Positions 37,472-49,945 of a stretch of 64,000 nt of DNA are shown here, in pieces. The stretch spans positions 124,001-188,000 of the forward strand of contig VIIQ02000054.1 in assembly GCA_007449985.2 (NCBI GenBank), given 5' to 3'. Source of the DNA: Desmodesmus armatus (Eukaryota > Chlorophyta > Chlorophyceae > Sphaeropleales > Scenedesmaceae). A model generated the notes under the pieces. It saw only the letters and a program-made list of their open reading frames with translations. It was not told the origin of the DNA and searched no databases. The translations under genes and the position numbers were made by a program. Position 1 is the first letter of the stretch; each line of letters starts with the position of its first letter.

Positions 37472-39349
37472 TGCCTCCCCCCCTCTGTTTCTATTGAATT
37501 TGGGCATTTGAGTGGATGGCTGGTGACATCTCCCGGGGGCATTGGGACACGTACGTATGTATTGAGGCAAGACTTGCAATCAGCAATTGCAATGGCGCCA
37601 CAATTGTTGGATTTGTGATTGGTGTGTGCAGGTCCGCCTGGCGGCTGCTGACAGCAGGAGGCAGCTGGCAGACGAGAGAGCCGAAGAGCTTGAGAGGAAA
37701 GTGCAGCAGCTGAGGGCCGACATGGCTGGCAGCAGTGACAGGAGGGAGGCTGCTGAACGGCAGTTGAGGCAGGTGGGTAGCTGCAAGTGGAGTGCTGCAA
37801 GTGCCTCCTGCGCTGCGCTGTGCTATGTTATGTTGCTGGTGCAGCATTGCTGGCTGTTTGAGCCACCATTGCTGGCACCCCCTACTTACCTTGAACCCAG
37901 TCAAGTTACCTGTTCAGAGAGGTTTCTTGATGCACATCACCCCGCCCACTGCTCGGATGCCACTTGGACGCACCCCTTGCCCTCTCTACCTCCTTGCTGT
38001 TGGCCTTGCTCTCTGCTCAGGCAAGGGATCTAGGGCACTTGTGGGTGCATGGCAGCTGGCTCCAAGCACATATTTTATTTCACTTTGCAAATATTTGATT
38101 GTATTGAAAAAGTTTGATTATCAAACATCCAAAATCTTGTTGCCCTGTCTGCTGACGCCCAAGGCGGTGACGGCCAAGGCAGACAAAGCGCGGCAGAAGC
38201 TGCAAGAGAAGTCTGAGGAAGCTGCAGCGCTGCAGCAGCAGGTGCAGGACCTGCAGGAGCAGCTGCGGACCGCACAAGTGCAGCTGCATGTGGCGCTGCA
38301 GCAGCAGGACCAGCTGCAGCAGCAGGACCAGCTGCAGCAGCAGCAACAGCATACGGAGGATGTGCATGCTGCTGGCCATGTCAGCACTCAAGTGGCACAG
38401 CTGCAGCAGCAGCTGGCCCTACAGCAGCAGAAGCTGCATGAGGCTCATGGCAGCTGCTCAGCACTGCAGCAGCAGCTGCAGGAGAAGGCACATCAGCTGA
38501 CCCAGCAGCAGCAGGCCAACAGCACCCTGCAGCAGCAGCTTCTGGAGGCTCAGCAGCAGCTGGTGCACGCTCAGCAGCAGCTGCTGCAGGTGCCACGCCA
38601 GCAGCAGGCAGAGGTTTCGAACCATCATCAGCAGCAGTTCTCGGGTCCGCGGTCGGCAGCGGCGGCAGAGCAGATGCATGTGGCGGTGCATCGCAGCCTG
38701 CATGGCATGCAGGAGCTGCTGCAGGTGCAGTCACAGCTGCAGCTGGCACAGCTACAAGCAGAACATGGTGAGGGAAGGGAAAGGGTTTATGCCACCATCA
38801 CGGACGTGTCGTAATACTGCGCTACATACGCGCACTGCATCAAGCAAGCTGTATGTGCAGATGTACGCCATCCATAAAGTCTGCATTGCTGCAGGACTCT
38901 AGGGTCAGCAACATGGAGATTTGTTTCAGAGCAGGGCCTTCTTCTTTAGATTGTTGACACCTGGGTGAGGCTGCTGGCTGCTCAAACCGATCAAGCACTG
39001 TCAGCCTCCAGGTGCTCTGCCATGCCATAGGTGACTGCGCTGCACTACAGTCACAGCTGCAACCACAGCCAAGCAACTGCTCAGCACAACTGCGCTTGTG
39101 TGTGTATGCCTCTGCTTGTTCCCCGCAGCCAAGCAGCAGGTGCAGGACCTACAGTCCGAGCGGCGGCAGCTGCAGAAGAAGCTAGCCGCCTGCAAGCAGC
39201 AGCTAGCAGACACCAGGGCTGCCCACGATGGCGCCCAGCAGGAGTTGCTGCTGCTGCGTCATGCCAGCACACAGCAGGGGCAGCGGCAGCTGACGGAACA
39301 GCAGGCATCAGAAGCAGCTGACAAGGCTGCAGCTGCTGGCGCTGGTGAC

Positions 39350-39388
<39 letters not shown>

Positions 39389-41893
39389 GAGGAGCTGCAT
39401 CAGCTGCAGGCGCAGCTGGCTGCTGCAGCAGCTCGTGCTGACAGTGCAGAGAAGCAGCTCCTGCAAAGTCAGCAAGACATCCAGCACCTGCAGGCTCTGC
39501 TGCAGGGGGAGAAGCAGCGATGCACAAGGCTGGCTGACCAGGTGCAGGAGCTGCAGCAACAGGCTGCTGCTGCTGCCGCTGCATGCATCGCTGCCTCTGA
39601 CTCCCGTGCTGGCAGCAGCTCCGTTCGGGGTCAAGGAGGCAGCTGTTACACGCTGACCTTTGATGCTGCTGTGCAGACGCTGCCGGCCTCTGTTGCGCTG
39701 GCAGCCGTACAGCGTGCTGTTGCTGGTACTGATTGTAGTGCTGGTGGTGTGTCTGGCTCAGCTGTGCTAGAGGACCTGCAGGAGCAGCTGGGTGCTGCAC
39801 GGCGTGAGGCCCAGCAGGCTGTTGCTGACAGGGAGGCTGCCTTCAAGGAGCTGCAAAATGCCCTGAACAGCCTGCATGCGGCTAGGGAGCAGGCCCAGCT
39901 AGTGCAGCAGCAGCTGGACAGCATGCAGGGCCAGCAGCAGCAGTCACCGGGTGCAGCTGAGGAGCAGCAGCAGCAGCATGCACAGGAGGTGCTGCTGCTG
40001 CAGCAGGAGCAGCAGGTGCGGCACCTGCAGCAGCAGCTTGCTGAGAGCCGGCAGCAGCAGGGGGAGTTATCCCAGCAGCATCAGAAGCAGCAGCAGCAGT
40101 GGGAGGTAGAGGCTGCTGCTGTGCAGGAGTGTCAGTCGCTGCTGCAGGTTGCCAGGACAGAGCTGGACCACTGCAGGCAGCAGCTCTCACATGCACAGGC
40201 AGACATACAGCAGCTCAAGGCGTCCAGTGCTGCCTTTGAGCAGCAGCTGCTGGCCACTGCACAAGCGGCCTTGCAGGACACTGAGGGCCTGCTGGGGTCA
40301 GCTCAGGACAAGGGCAGGCCCCAGGGGATGGCTGTGCTGCCTGGTGCTGTGCTGGCTGTGGACACTCCCCCTGCAAGCAGTGGTGGTGCTGGTGCTGGTG
40401 CTGGTGCTGGTGCTGGTGCTGGTGCTGGTGCTGGTGCTGGTGCTGGTGCTGGTGCTGGTGCTGGTGGTGCAATTACAAAGGGAGCCGGGTTTGGCACGGG
40501 GCAGCAGCAGGTGTTGCAGCTGCTGCAGCAGCTTGCTCACGCCTGCCGTTGCCTGTGCCAGCAGCAGCAGCTGCATGAGCAGCAGTGCAGGGATGAAAAC
40601 GGCCGGCAGCCGCAGCAGCCGCAGCAGCAGCAGCAGCGCCAGCTTGAAGGTGTTGTGCGGGGGCAGGTCCAGGAGGCCTTGGCTGCCTTGGCTGCCAGTG
40701 AGACCAGGAGGCAGGCTGCAGAGCTGGCTGTGCTCCAGCTGCAGCAGCAGCTGCAGTATGTGCAAGCGAACGTGGCACAGCAGCACACCCAGCAGCAGCA
40801 GCAGCAGCCTGGCCATGCTGCATTTAGCTCGTTGGTCAAGTCCTTGGAGCAGCTGCATCAGTCTGCCTATGTGGGAAATGTGCCGGCTGGCAACACCTCT
40901 GCCGGCATGGCAGCAGCCCCAGCCGCCGGCGGCCGTGCTGGCGGCAGCAGTGCCGGTGGCAGCATGCTCCCTCCTACACCCAGAAGAACAACGGACCCAG
41001 CCCCGTCGTGGGCTGCACCCGCTTTTTCAGCTCTTGCCTCAGCAGCAGGCAGTGGCTGTGCCAGCATGCTAGCAGGGCCCATACCTTGTGCCTCTCCACA
41101 CATGTCTGTGGTTGTAGAGGCTCAGCAGGGTTTGGCTGGTGGGGCTGGCTGTCCAGCTGCCAGCAGTGCCAACAACCCTGGCAGTGCAGGCCAGGGCTGG
41201 TTGTTGAGTGCTGGTGGGGTTAGCAGCTTGCCAGGTGGTGTGTCGAGTGAGATGGCACAGCTGCGGGAGAGGCTGAGCCAACTGAGTTATGACTTACTGA
41301 CTAACATACTGCCAGCAAGTACAGCGAGTACTTTTGGCTACCAAAATCACCACCAGCAGCAGCAGCAGCAGCAGTCATCAAAAGGTGTAGAGGACGGCTG
41401 TCAGCAGCAGACGTTGCCAGGTGTAGCAGAAGGGGAGGTGCAGGCGGGCCTGCAATGGCTGAAGGCTCAGGCGGCGGGGCATGACCAGCTGATGCAGCAC
41501 ATGCGCTGCATGTGGGAACAGGTGAGGCAAGACGTGTTCGCATGGTGTGCAGCGGTTTCCAAAGATTCGTTTGTATTTTGACTATGGGCATGGCTATCAA
41601 TGTCAACCTAATGGGCAGCAGGAGGCTTGATGTATGGAGGCTCCTTGTGACGATATGCTCCATCCGCACAGCTCAAGCACACCAATGTACTCCACGTATC
41701 AAGCGGCATCACAGCAGGTGCTACCTGGTGGGTAGTGCAGATGTACTGGCGTTTACTGACAAAAGGGTTTTGTGGTGCTGCTGGCCCTGCCACTGTCTGC
41801 CTCTGTACAGGCATCTGCGCTGACACAGCACTGCATGCAGCTGCAGGCAGCGACTGCCTCCCTGGAACAGCAGCACACCAAGCTGCTCGCGCA

Positions 41894-41925
<32 letters not shown>

Positions 41926-43376
41926 CCAGCCCTGTGACCCCACACTCAACAAGCGAAGCAGTGGTGGCAGCTGCTGTGCAGCCCCTGGCGAACTTGGCGC
42001 AGCAGCTGTTATCAGACCTTGAGGTGCTGTCAGCCCAGCACAAGGCGCTGCATGCGGCTGCACGGCGAGTGAGCAGCGGCTTCAAGGCTGGTGGCAGCAT
42101 CATACGAGCCAGAGCTGTGGAGCTTGGTGCCAGCCTTGAAAGGCACTGTGCTGGCATGGGGTCAGCTGCTGCTGCAGGACAGCATGCAGGACAGCATGCA
42201 GGACAGCAGCAGCCGCATGGGGGGACAGTGACGCACAGGGCGGGGGCGGGGTGCGGCAGCAGCTTGCCGTTGGTGGTTGCTGCTGCTGTGGTTCAGCACT
42301 GGAATGACGTGGAGATGCTGCTGGCTGCACTGCAGCAGACGTGTGACAGGATGAGTGACGTGGCTGGGCAAGGGACTGCAGGAGCAACACTGACAGGACT
42401 GCAGGATGGGGTGGTGACTGGACAGACGAGTGACATGACGTCAGCAAAGCCAGGGGGTGGGGACGGCTGCAGCGGCAGCGGCAGTGGGGTGAGGCGGCGG
42501 GCGGTGAAGGCTTGCAGGAAGCTTGTGGAGGGGCTGCAGCAGCTGGTGGCAGGAGCTGGTGACAGGGGTGCAGCTGCTGCTGGTGCTGGCGGTGCTGGCA
42601 AAGCAGTCGGGCAGCAGCAGCGGGAGCTGCTGCAGGAGATTGTGCAGACCCAAAGCAACCCAACAGCAGGCAGATTGAACCTCCAGCACCAGCACAGTCA
42701 GTCTGGGGTGGGTGACAGCAGGCCTCAGGTTGACCAGCAGCAGCTAGACCGACAGCAGGATGGCAGGCAGCGCCTGCAGAATGAGGACAGACGCAGCAGT
42801 GGGGACAGGGAGCTGCAGCACAGCCAGCATGTGACCAGCGCAGGGTTTGGTCCAGCGGCCCCCCTCAGCACCAACAGCAGCTGCACGGCTGAGGGCTTGG
42901 GGCAGTTGTTGGCTGCGTTACAGGCACAGCTGACTGCAGCTGCTGGAGCTGCTGCTCCTGCTGGGCATGCGTCTGAGGCAGGTGCGCGGCACGCAGGGCA
43001 CACCAGCAGCAGGCGGTCTTCACGAAATGCTGCTCTGGGACACAGGGACCACCTGTGCGATGTGCCCAGTTCAGCGGAGGTGGTGTCTGGTGTTGCAGGA
43101 CACAGCCAGAGAGCTGCTGCAGGTACAGCAGGTACAGCAGGGCGTGGCAGTAGGCATCATAGTGCCAAGCCAGCGGGGGACTCTGACGACCTTGGGTATC
43201 AGCAGCAGCAGAAGAGGTCAGACAGGCAGTCCAGGGCTGCTGCTGTGCTGCCAGCTGACCCTGAGGCAGACGAGGCTGTGAGGGCAAGCATCAGACGGGT
43301 GGAGAGGGCAGCGCTGCTTGAAAACATCAAGCTACTGCAGCAACATCAGCGAGGGCGCAGTTTGTCGCAGAGTTGA
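31307..43376 (+). CDS. Giant Gln-rich coiled-coil protein
   Basis: Twelve exons in frame: 31307..31453, 31599..34448, 34795..35007, 35225..35320, 35581..35898, 36244..36441, 36724..36900, 37156..37392, 37632..37772, 38164..38767, 39129..41521, 41811..43376; about 2,979 residues. The first ~850 residues are disordered (Ser/Pro/Gln/Ala). The middle is long heptad coiled coil rich in Q, E, L, A and R (34795-41500), broken by a (GA)n tract at 40381-40466. The C-terminus is partly disordered with a final helix. Phrases such as AAVQCDD and DAAVQTLP resemble short motifs common in centrosomal, golgin and flagellar scaffold proteins. I infer a structural scaffold; the family is not recognised. The start is uncertain because an upstream exon may exist. 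An extra exon copy at 36086 is not used in this model. Confidence 0.75.
36003..36300 (+). repeat. 158-bp tandem duplication containing an exon start
   Basis: Acceptors at 36085 and 36243 (158 apart) each follow a GCATGCATG-type motif and a C-run, and are followed by LQRSLITARRQLEEQSL and LQASLITARRQLEELGQ. The second copy is the complete exon. The first could be a 51-base in-frame exon ending at a weak donor (36137). Confidence 0.85.
37399..37470. repeat. (CT)n microsatellite
   Basis: About 35 CT dinucleotides with one small interruption, starting a few bases after the donor at 37393 in the coiled-coil gene. Confidence 0.95.
40381..40466 (+). repeat. Hexanucleotide repeat encoding (Gly-Ala)n
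   Basis: About fourteen copies of GGTGCT within the coiled-coil gene's penultimate exon. Confidence 0.95.
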
Positions 43377-43493
43377 GGTTGGGTTGGTAATTGTCACAGT
43401 TTTTCATGGCACATGAACATGGCACATGAACATGAGAATGTAAGGCTGGTGCTGCAGCACGTCAGTATGTCCCTAGCGTGACATGGACACGGT

Positions 43494-43498
43494 GTAAT
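43494..43498 (+). terminator. TGTAA poly(A) signal, coiled-coil gene
   Basis: TGTAA about 118 bases after the coiled-coil stop and 115 bases before the INTS11 start codon, leaving a very compact promoter for the next gene. Confidence 0.4.
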
Positions 43499-43612
43499 GT
43501 TCTATGGCCGGAATATTTCTGTGTCAAGGGAAGTCCACAGCGAGCGAAAGATGAAAGACAACTTGATCTTGAGATCACCCATCTGCGTGCGGTGGTCAGC
43601 TAAACTGTGACA

Positions 43613-44310
43613 ATGCGCGTGCTTGTACTTGGTAAGCAGCAACGTTATGCCGAAGACGGTTGCAAATGCGTTCCAACTGCCGTTACGTGCAAAGCAGCTG
43701 CAGTAGGTCACCAGCAGCAGCAGTAGCACCAGTAAGGTAGTGTAAGTGCAGGGCACTTCTTGATGGGCTTGATCTTATGCAGGTGCTGGGCAGGATGTAG
43801 GCCGCAGCTGTGTGGTGGTGCGCATGGGTGGCAAGACCTTGATGTTTGACTGCGGCATGCACATGGGGTATGCAGATGCAAGGAGGTACGTGCCATCAGG
43901 CAAAGGTGCAGTAGCTCACAGTCATCAAGCATCGCTACCTCTCAAGCTGCAGCTTATCTCAAAATACCTAGGCTGTCTCCTCAAAGCCTGCCTGCAACCT
44001 GGTTGTGCCAGCCTTTGCAGTCGGCAAGCGAGATGGGACCCATTGAGAAGCATAGCTGCAGTGGCTGGGATAGCCTGTGTGCAATGGACTCACTAGCAGC
44101 AACATCCGATGCAGTGACTGCTGGGTTGCTGCTTTATGTTGCATTATGTGGGCAGGTGGCCTGACTTCAGCCTACTGGGCCCCAGCCATGACTACACGTC
44201 AGTGATTGATGCCGTGTTCATCTCTCACTTCCACATGGACCATGTGGGAGCCCTGCCATATTTCACAGAGGTACAGGCCTCCTGCAGCAGCAGCAGCAGC
44301 AGCAGCAACA

Positions 44311-44375
<65 letters not shown>

Positions 44376-46359
44376 GTGGTGTGCATGTGAGCGCTGCTGG
44401 TTACTAGCTTGCATAATGTGGAGCTCACTGATCGTAGCTGAGCTGTTGCAACACCATTGTATGGTGCAGGCTGCACTGCTGCAGCCGATGCAAGCGCAGC
44501 TGCAGCTGCGAGTTGCAGTGGCAGCTAGAGACAGCTGCTTCTTTCAATCTCGATTCAGGCTGAACCCTCGCAGGCCGTTTGAGCAGCTGCAGCTGGCATT
44601 GGTAATGCTGGCCGGCCCATCTCCTCTCCTCACTTCCCTCGCGCTTGATGCTTTTTGTGTTGCAGGTGTGTGGCTATGATGGCCCTGTGTTCATGACCCA
44701 CCCCACACGTGCCATCGCTCCTATAATGCTGCATGACTTCTACAAGTAAGGAACTGACGGCCCCCACGGTTGCCGCGCAGTTGAATCTGCAGGCCAAATT
44801 CGTATGCATGTGGCCGCCAGCAGTGTTATGCAGCTGCACAACATGTTGCTGTGTGTGTGAGTTTGTGTGCACAAGCAGGCCCTGCCACTGGGTGTGTTGA
44901 GGCAACATCCGGCAACACAAGGCAGACTCCCAAGCCACGTGCTACTAGCACATGCAGTAGCATATGCAAAGGCTTGGGATGTCTACAGCTACTGCTGCCA
45001 CCGCGCTGACGGGCCTGGCGCCCATACTAGTGACGTTTTGCCTGAGGTGTAGTTTGTGGTTTGTCCACACGCTGCAGGGCGCTGCGCACGCGTGCTGGCA
45101 CCGGCCCCATCTTTGCTGAGCACCACATTGATGCAGCCATGGCCAAGGTCAGGCTCATGGACCTGCAGGAGACCGTCCAGGTCGGTGGATGACGCATTTG
45201 CATGCTGACCATCGCTGTGTCAGCACTCACATGCAGATGCACATCATGAGTATGATACTCATGCATGCATATGTAGGCGCCCACGTGCCGGTGCACACGC
45301 GCGGGCGCCCACCTGGAAGAAGCAGTGCTGAGCCCATCCAAATGCAGTGCACTGACAAGGCTTCATTTCATGGTTATAACCTGCATGACTGTCAAATATG
45401 ACACTGTCACAGCGGCTGTGCTGACGTCCTGCAGGTGTGTGAAGGTGTTGAGGTCACAGCCTACTATGCTGGACATGTGCTGGGGGCAGCCATGCTGCAT
45501 GTCAAGGCGGGCTCAGAGTCGCTTGTGTACACAGGTCAGGATGTCTACTTGACTGCTCATCTCGCCGCCTGCATTGACAGGAGGCTGCACTGCAACAGAC
45601 CACTAGCTTGATTTAGCAGCCTCTGGCATGCACAGACAGCAGTGGTCCCTGCTTCCCCCAACCCTTCCCAGGGTGCTTTCTGGGAGGCTGTTTGATCAGT
45701 GCGTTGGGTGGGGTTTGATCCAGAGGGGGGGTGCTCCACCCTGCAGACACACACCGTGACAAGGTCTGGCGCGCATTCTGCATGGCACTCATGCTCTTTT
45801 GCCGTTTGGAGGGATGCCTTCCGCCTTGTACTTTCCAATTACTTTCATGCCGCAACTTGAGGGTGAATTGCTGACCTGTTGGTTGCATTTGTGCGATATG
45901 CCTGCAGGTGACTTCAACACAGTCCCTGAGCGCCACCTGTCAGGAGCCAGCATACCCCGGCTAAACCCTGACCTGCTGATCACAGAGTCCACTTATGCCA
46001 CCAGCATACGCGAGGACAGGAGGTCAAGGGAGCGCCAGCTCCTAAACATGGTGGGAGGTTGCCTGCAAATTCTGGCCACGGCAGCATACACCACAGCGAC
46101 TTGCACATCACTGCCAGTTCACCGCCAGCATCTGCCGCATGCCGACATGCCAGGAGCATGCCCCGCTGCTGCCTACGCATTGAAGCAGCATCTGCCTTCG
46201 CAGGGGCAGTCAAGCAAAGACTTCACATCTTGGCTCTCCTGTGCTTGATACAAGACAGCCCTTGGCTTGCTTGCAAGTCAGTTCTTCGGCCCGGTGCTGG
46301 CTTTCAGGCCGTTGTCGTTCTATGACTGAGTGTGTGGCTTGCATCAACAGGTGGTGTCC

Positions 46360-46433
<74 letters not shown>

Positions 46434-49400
46434 GTTTGTGTGAGCAGATCCATCAGACGGTCACGTCAGGTGGCAAGGTGCTGGTGCCTGTGTTTGCGGT
46501 GGGCCGTGCCCAGGAGCTGCTCATGCTGCTGGATGAACACTGGCAGCGCACAGAGCTGCAGGTACGCCAACAATACTGTTAGTTGATATCAATATGCTGC
46601 TGCTGCTTGGTGTAGATCATGATGTAGATCATGTGTCAGCGGCCGACAGTTCCCACTCTCACACTCGCTGGTGGCTAGAGTGATGTATTGTTGAGGCCCG
46701 TGTGTGAGGTTGGGTGCTGTGTTGTCACGACGGTCAGAGCCTGCTCCTGTTATCTCATGCATGCAGCAGCGCAACAGGGTGTGGCAGCATCTGTATGATG
46801 TACAGTAACTGCACAGTGTTGTCACCCAATACGCTATCAGTTCGCTGCTTTGCTTGCATGCATCGACCTCAGCACTCTCAAAGCCTGCCTGACCCCTGGT
46901 GACACACTGCTGACACACTGTCTCTCGCTGCTGTGCAGGTGCCGGTATTGCTTGGCTGTTAGCTGTCACGTGCTTGTGATCACCACCCTCAGCAGCACCC
47001 AGCCTGCCTTGCACTCACTCACTCACAGCAATGTTGTCTCTTGCCCTTGCTGTGCAGGTGCCGATATACGTCAGCAGCACTATGGCCAGCCGTGCCAATG
47101 CTTACTTCAAGTTGCTGCAGAACTGGGCCAGTGAGAGGGTGAAGCAGGCAGCACCTGGCTGCAGGGCGGCAGCATTTGACTTCAGCAGGGTTCAGGACTG
47201 GAACCCTGAGCTGCTAAATGAGCCGGTGAGCAGCTGTCTGCACTCGAATCTGCTGCAATTAGCTTGGCTGGCAATCCGGTTACAAATTGTGAAACAGCCT
47301 CCAAAGGCTATTTCACAATCTCACTGAATCCAGGCCTGTGAGCAGAGCACAGCATCCAGCCGCAATACAGTTAGAACCGATCAATGCCAACCCTCATTGT
47401 GTAAGTGCACCAGTAGAACAGGTTTCCATGCAGGTGTTTTCGTGCAGCAGGTAATGCGCGGCATACAACCTCCAGTCCGCATACAGAGCCCTCCCGCGCG
47501 GCGCTCACTGCTCCCTGTTGCTGGTTGGTTGCTGCCTGCAGGGTGCCTGCGTGCTGTTTGCCACCCCTGGCATGTTGCATGGAGGGACCTCCCTAGAGGT
47601 GTTCAAGGCCTGGGCACCAGACCCCAAGAATTTGGTGCTGCTACCCAGCTACCAGGTAACCTCCCACGCAAATGCCCGTCGCTGCCGCAGCATTTGAAGT
47701 CCTTGGGTGCATCCCAGCATGTGCTGGCTATGTTGTGTTTTTTTATACATTCTGCTTCCATCGGCTTGCTTCCTCTGCCTGCTGCCGGTTCCCAATGTGG
47801 CTGGCAACGCTGTCCGTCAATGGCATTCAACCATGCACACAACATGCATGCACTTGGCACTTCCTTGTCCAGCACGAGCACCCAAGACCATGCACCCTTG
47901 CAGGTCTCTTGGTTGTGACAATCCTTCAGAGAGGGACACACAGGGGTACCTGTGTTCATCTAGTGTGGAGAGTACCGCCCAGTGGTGAAAGTATCCACTT
48001 GTAACAACCTTCTCCCCAATAACTTCCTCCATGGTGTCAATGATACAGGTTGCTGGGACTGTTGGCCGCAAGCTGATGATGGGTGTGCGGCAAGGACTGC
48101 AGATTGATGCCAAGACCAGGCTGGATGTGCGCTGCAAGGTAAACTGCCATGCCAGATCAGAAACACCGGTGCTATGCCGTGTGGTGCTGCCTGCATCTAT
48201 CGGCGCCTTGGCATATCAGGAAGGAGCTTGCATGTACGCCTGGTTGCTGCACAGCACATCACACCACGGGGGGAGGGGGGGGGCTTTGACAGCCCCCCCC
48301 CCCCCTGCTGTGATGTGCTGTGCCAATGTGCTCTGTTTACAGCATGACTGCCTACAGCAACTTGCGGTTTGGAACCAGTGGCTGCAGCATAGCGCAAAAG
48401 TCCAGGTCATGTGCATTCATGTAACCCCTGTGACTCATGTGCACCCTGTCCGGTTTGCAGGTTGACTACGCAGCACTGTCAGCACACACCGACGCGAAGG
48501 GCATCCTGCAGATTGTCCAGCAGGTTTCTCCTTCAGCCGTCATGCTGGTGCATGGAGAGTCTGACAAGATGTCATTCATGTGTGACAAGATTCAGCGAAG
48601 CCTCGGCTTACCCTGCTTCATGCCTGCTAATGGGGAGGAAGTGCAGGTTGAGGGCGGCAGGGCACACAACCTACCTGTGTCAGCACAAATCCTGCGGCAG
48701 CTGCCTGCTTCCATACCACAGCTGCAGCAACTCCTGGAGCCACAGCAGCAGCTGGGACAGGGTCAGGAGCAGGAGCCGGGTCAGGGGCCGGGACAGGGAC
48801 AGGGACAGGGACAGGGGCAGGGGAAGGGGCAGGGGAAGGGGCAGGGGCGGCAGCTGGGACAGGGACAGGAGCAGGGGCAGGAGCAGGGGGTCTTGTCGGG
48901 GACGCAGGGTAGTGCTGGTGTGGAGGGAGGGGTCAGTGTGGGGCAAGCTGCGAGCCAGTGGCTGCGAGAAGGGGATGTGGGGCAGCTTGCCGCCGCTGCT
49001 GTGAAGCTCGCTGCTGCTGCTGCTGGCCCTGGAGCTGCTGGTCCAGCACAGCAGCAGCAGCAGCAGCAGGAGCGGCTGATGCAGCTGCATGGCACGCCTG
49101 CTGCTGCACGTGCTGCTCAGCTGGCACCTTGGCTGGAGCTTCTAGCAGCTGCAGCACAGGAGGGGCACCAGCACCAGCAGCAGTCACAGCAGGGACACCA
49201 GCAGCATGTCCCACAGCAACCCGAGAGCAGCAGCAGGGGTTCAGGCAGAACACAGCAGCAGGAGTATACAGGCGTGCTGCAGTCTTCCCTTGTGTCTGTG
49301 GCAAGTGGGCTGCAGCAGCATCTCCTGTTGGAGCAGCAGGCAGTAGTGGTTGATGGGGTACTACTGGTGCATCATCCGCCAGCATCAACAGCAGCAGGTG

Positions 49401-49888
49401 GGGACGGGCAGGGTGCTGGGATGGGGCAGCAGCAGCTGCAGCAACAGCAGCAACAGCTGCAGCAGCAGCAGCCATTGCAGCAGGTAGTGAGTATGGAGCT
49501 GCTGCCTGCAGAGGCTGCTGCTGCTGTGCTGCGCATGCAGCAGCACCGAGTCAAGCTGTCGTGTAAGTTGGAGCTGCCGCCGGGGTGCTGGGGCGGTCAC
49601 CAGGCTGACAGTCAGGGCCCTATTGACCTCATCCAAGCTGCTGCAGAGTATGTTGCGAGTGCTCTGAGGGAACACTTACCGCCCCACTTGTCACAACGGG
49701 TCGTTGTAGTCGGTGGTGATGGGACATACCAGCAGGTCCGCTTGGGTTCTGTGGTGTTTGAGCATGCTGGAGAAGGATGCCTTGAAAAACCTGGCTGCTG
49801 GAAATGCAGCTGGGGTATGTCTGATGATGCTCTGGCACAGCAATGTGTCGAGGTGGTGCAGCAGCTGACTGTGCAGTCAAACACTTGA
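43613..49888 (+). CDS. INTS11: Integrator complex subunit 11 (CPSF73-II endonuclease)
   Basis: Twelve exons: 43613..43631, 43783..43885, 44156..44270, 44666..44745, 45078..45180, 45435..45534, 45908..46050, 46448..46561, 47058..47225, 47542..47655, 48049..48138, 48461..49888; 858 residues. The first exon codes only MRVLVLG. INTS11 is the metallo-beta-lactamase/beta-CASP RNA endonuclease of Integrator, cleaving snRNA and other nascent transcripts in the nucleus. Signature motifs are intact: [17 protein letters not shown] (residues 65-70), [57 protein letters not shown] and LVHGES. Overall order and C-terminal start ([10 protein letters not shown]) fit INTS11 better than CPSF73. The last exon carries a low-complexity insert of about 220 residues (GQ-rich then Gln/Ala) before a conserved-looking C-terminal domain, making it longer than the ~600-residue animal protein. 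Confidence 0.94.
44281..44372. repeat. Intronic (AGC)n triplet tract
   Basis: About 30 AGC triplets with a few AAC interruptions, beginning 11 bases after the donor at 44271 in INTS11 intron 3. Confidence 0.95.
46362..46432. repeat. (CCTG)n tetranucleotide tract
   Basis: Seventeen or so CCTG units immediately upstream of the INTS11 exon 8 acceptor at 46447. Confidence 0.95.
46900..47075 (+). repeat. Relic duplicate of an INTS11 acceptor and exon 9 start
   Basis: CTGTGCAG|GTGCCG occurs at acceptor 46938 and again at the used acceptor 47057, 119 bases on. The first copy soon runs into a stop in the exon frame (GTATTGCTTGGCTGTTAG). Confidence 0.65.
47952..48012 (-). repeat. Dispersed repeat, copy 2 (inverted)
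   Basis: Reverse-complement counterpart of 17545-17604, in INTS11 intron 10, sharing GTTGTTACAAGTGGATACTT and GGGCGGTACTCTCCACAC with a few substitutions between. Confidence 0.65.
48249..48323. repeat. Foldback: 15-bp inverted repeat around G-run/C-run
   Basis: GCACAGCACATCACA (48249-48263) pairs with TGTGATGTGCTGTGC (48309-48323). Between them a G-rich run faces a C-run, extending the hairpin. It lies in INTS11 intron 11. Confidence 0.85.
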
Positions 49889-49945
49889 CCTGTGCTGGCG
49901 TTTCTGTGCAGCACGCAACACACTGGGACTCCTGCAAGTGCGATT

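Noticed and set aside
39081..39800. Minus-strand open frame across the coiled-coil gene, and many similar ones
   Set aside because: Triplet repeats are open in several frames on both strands; no independent start, splice or family signal.
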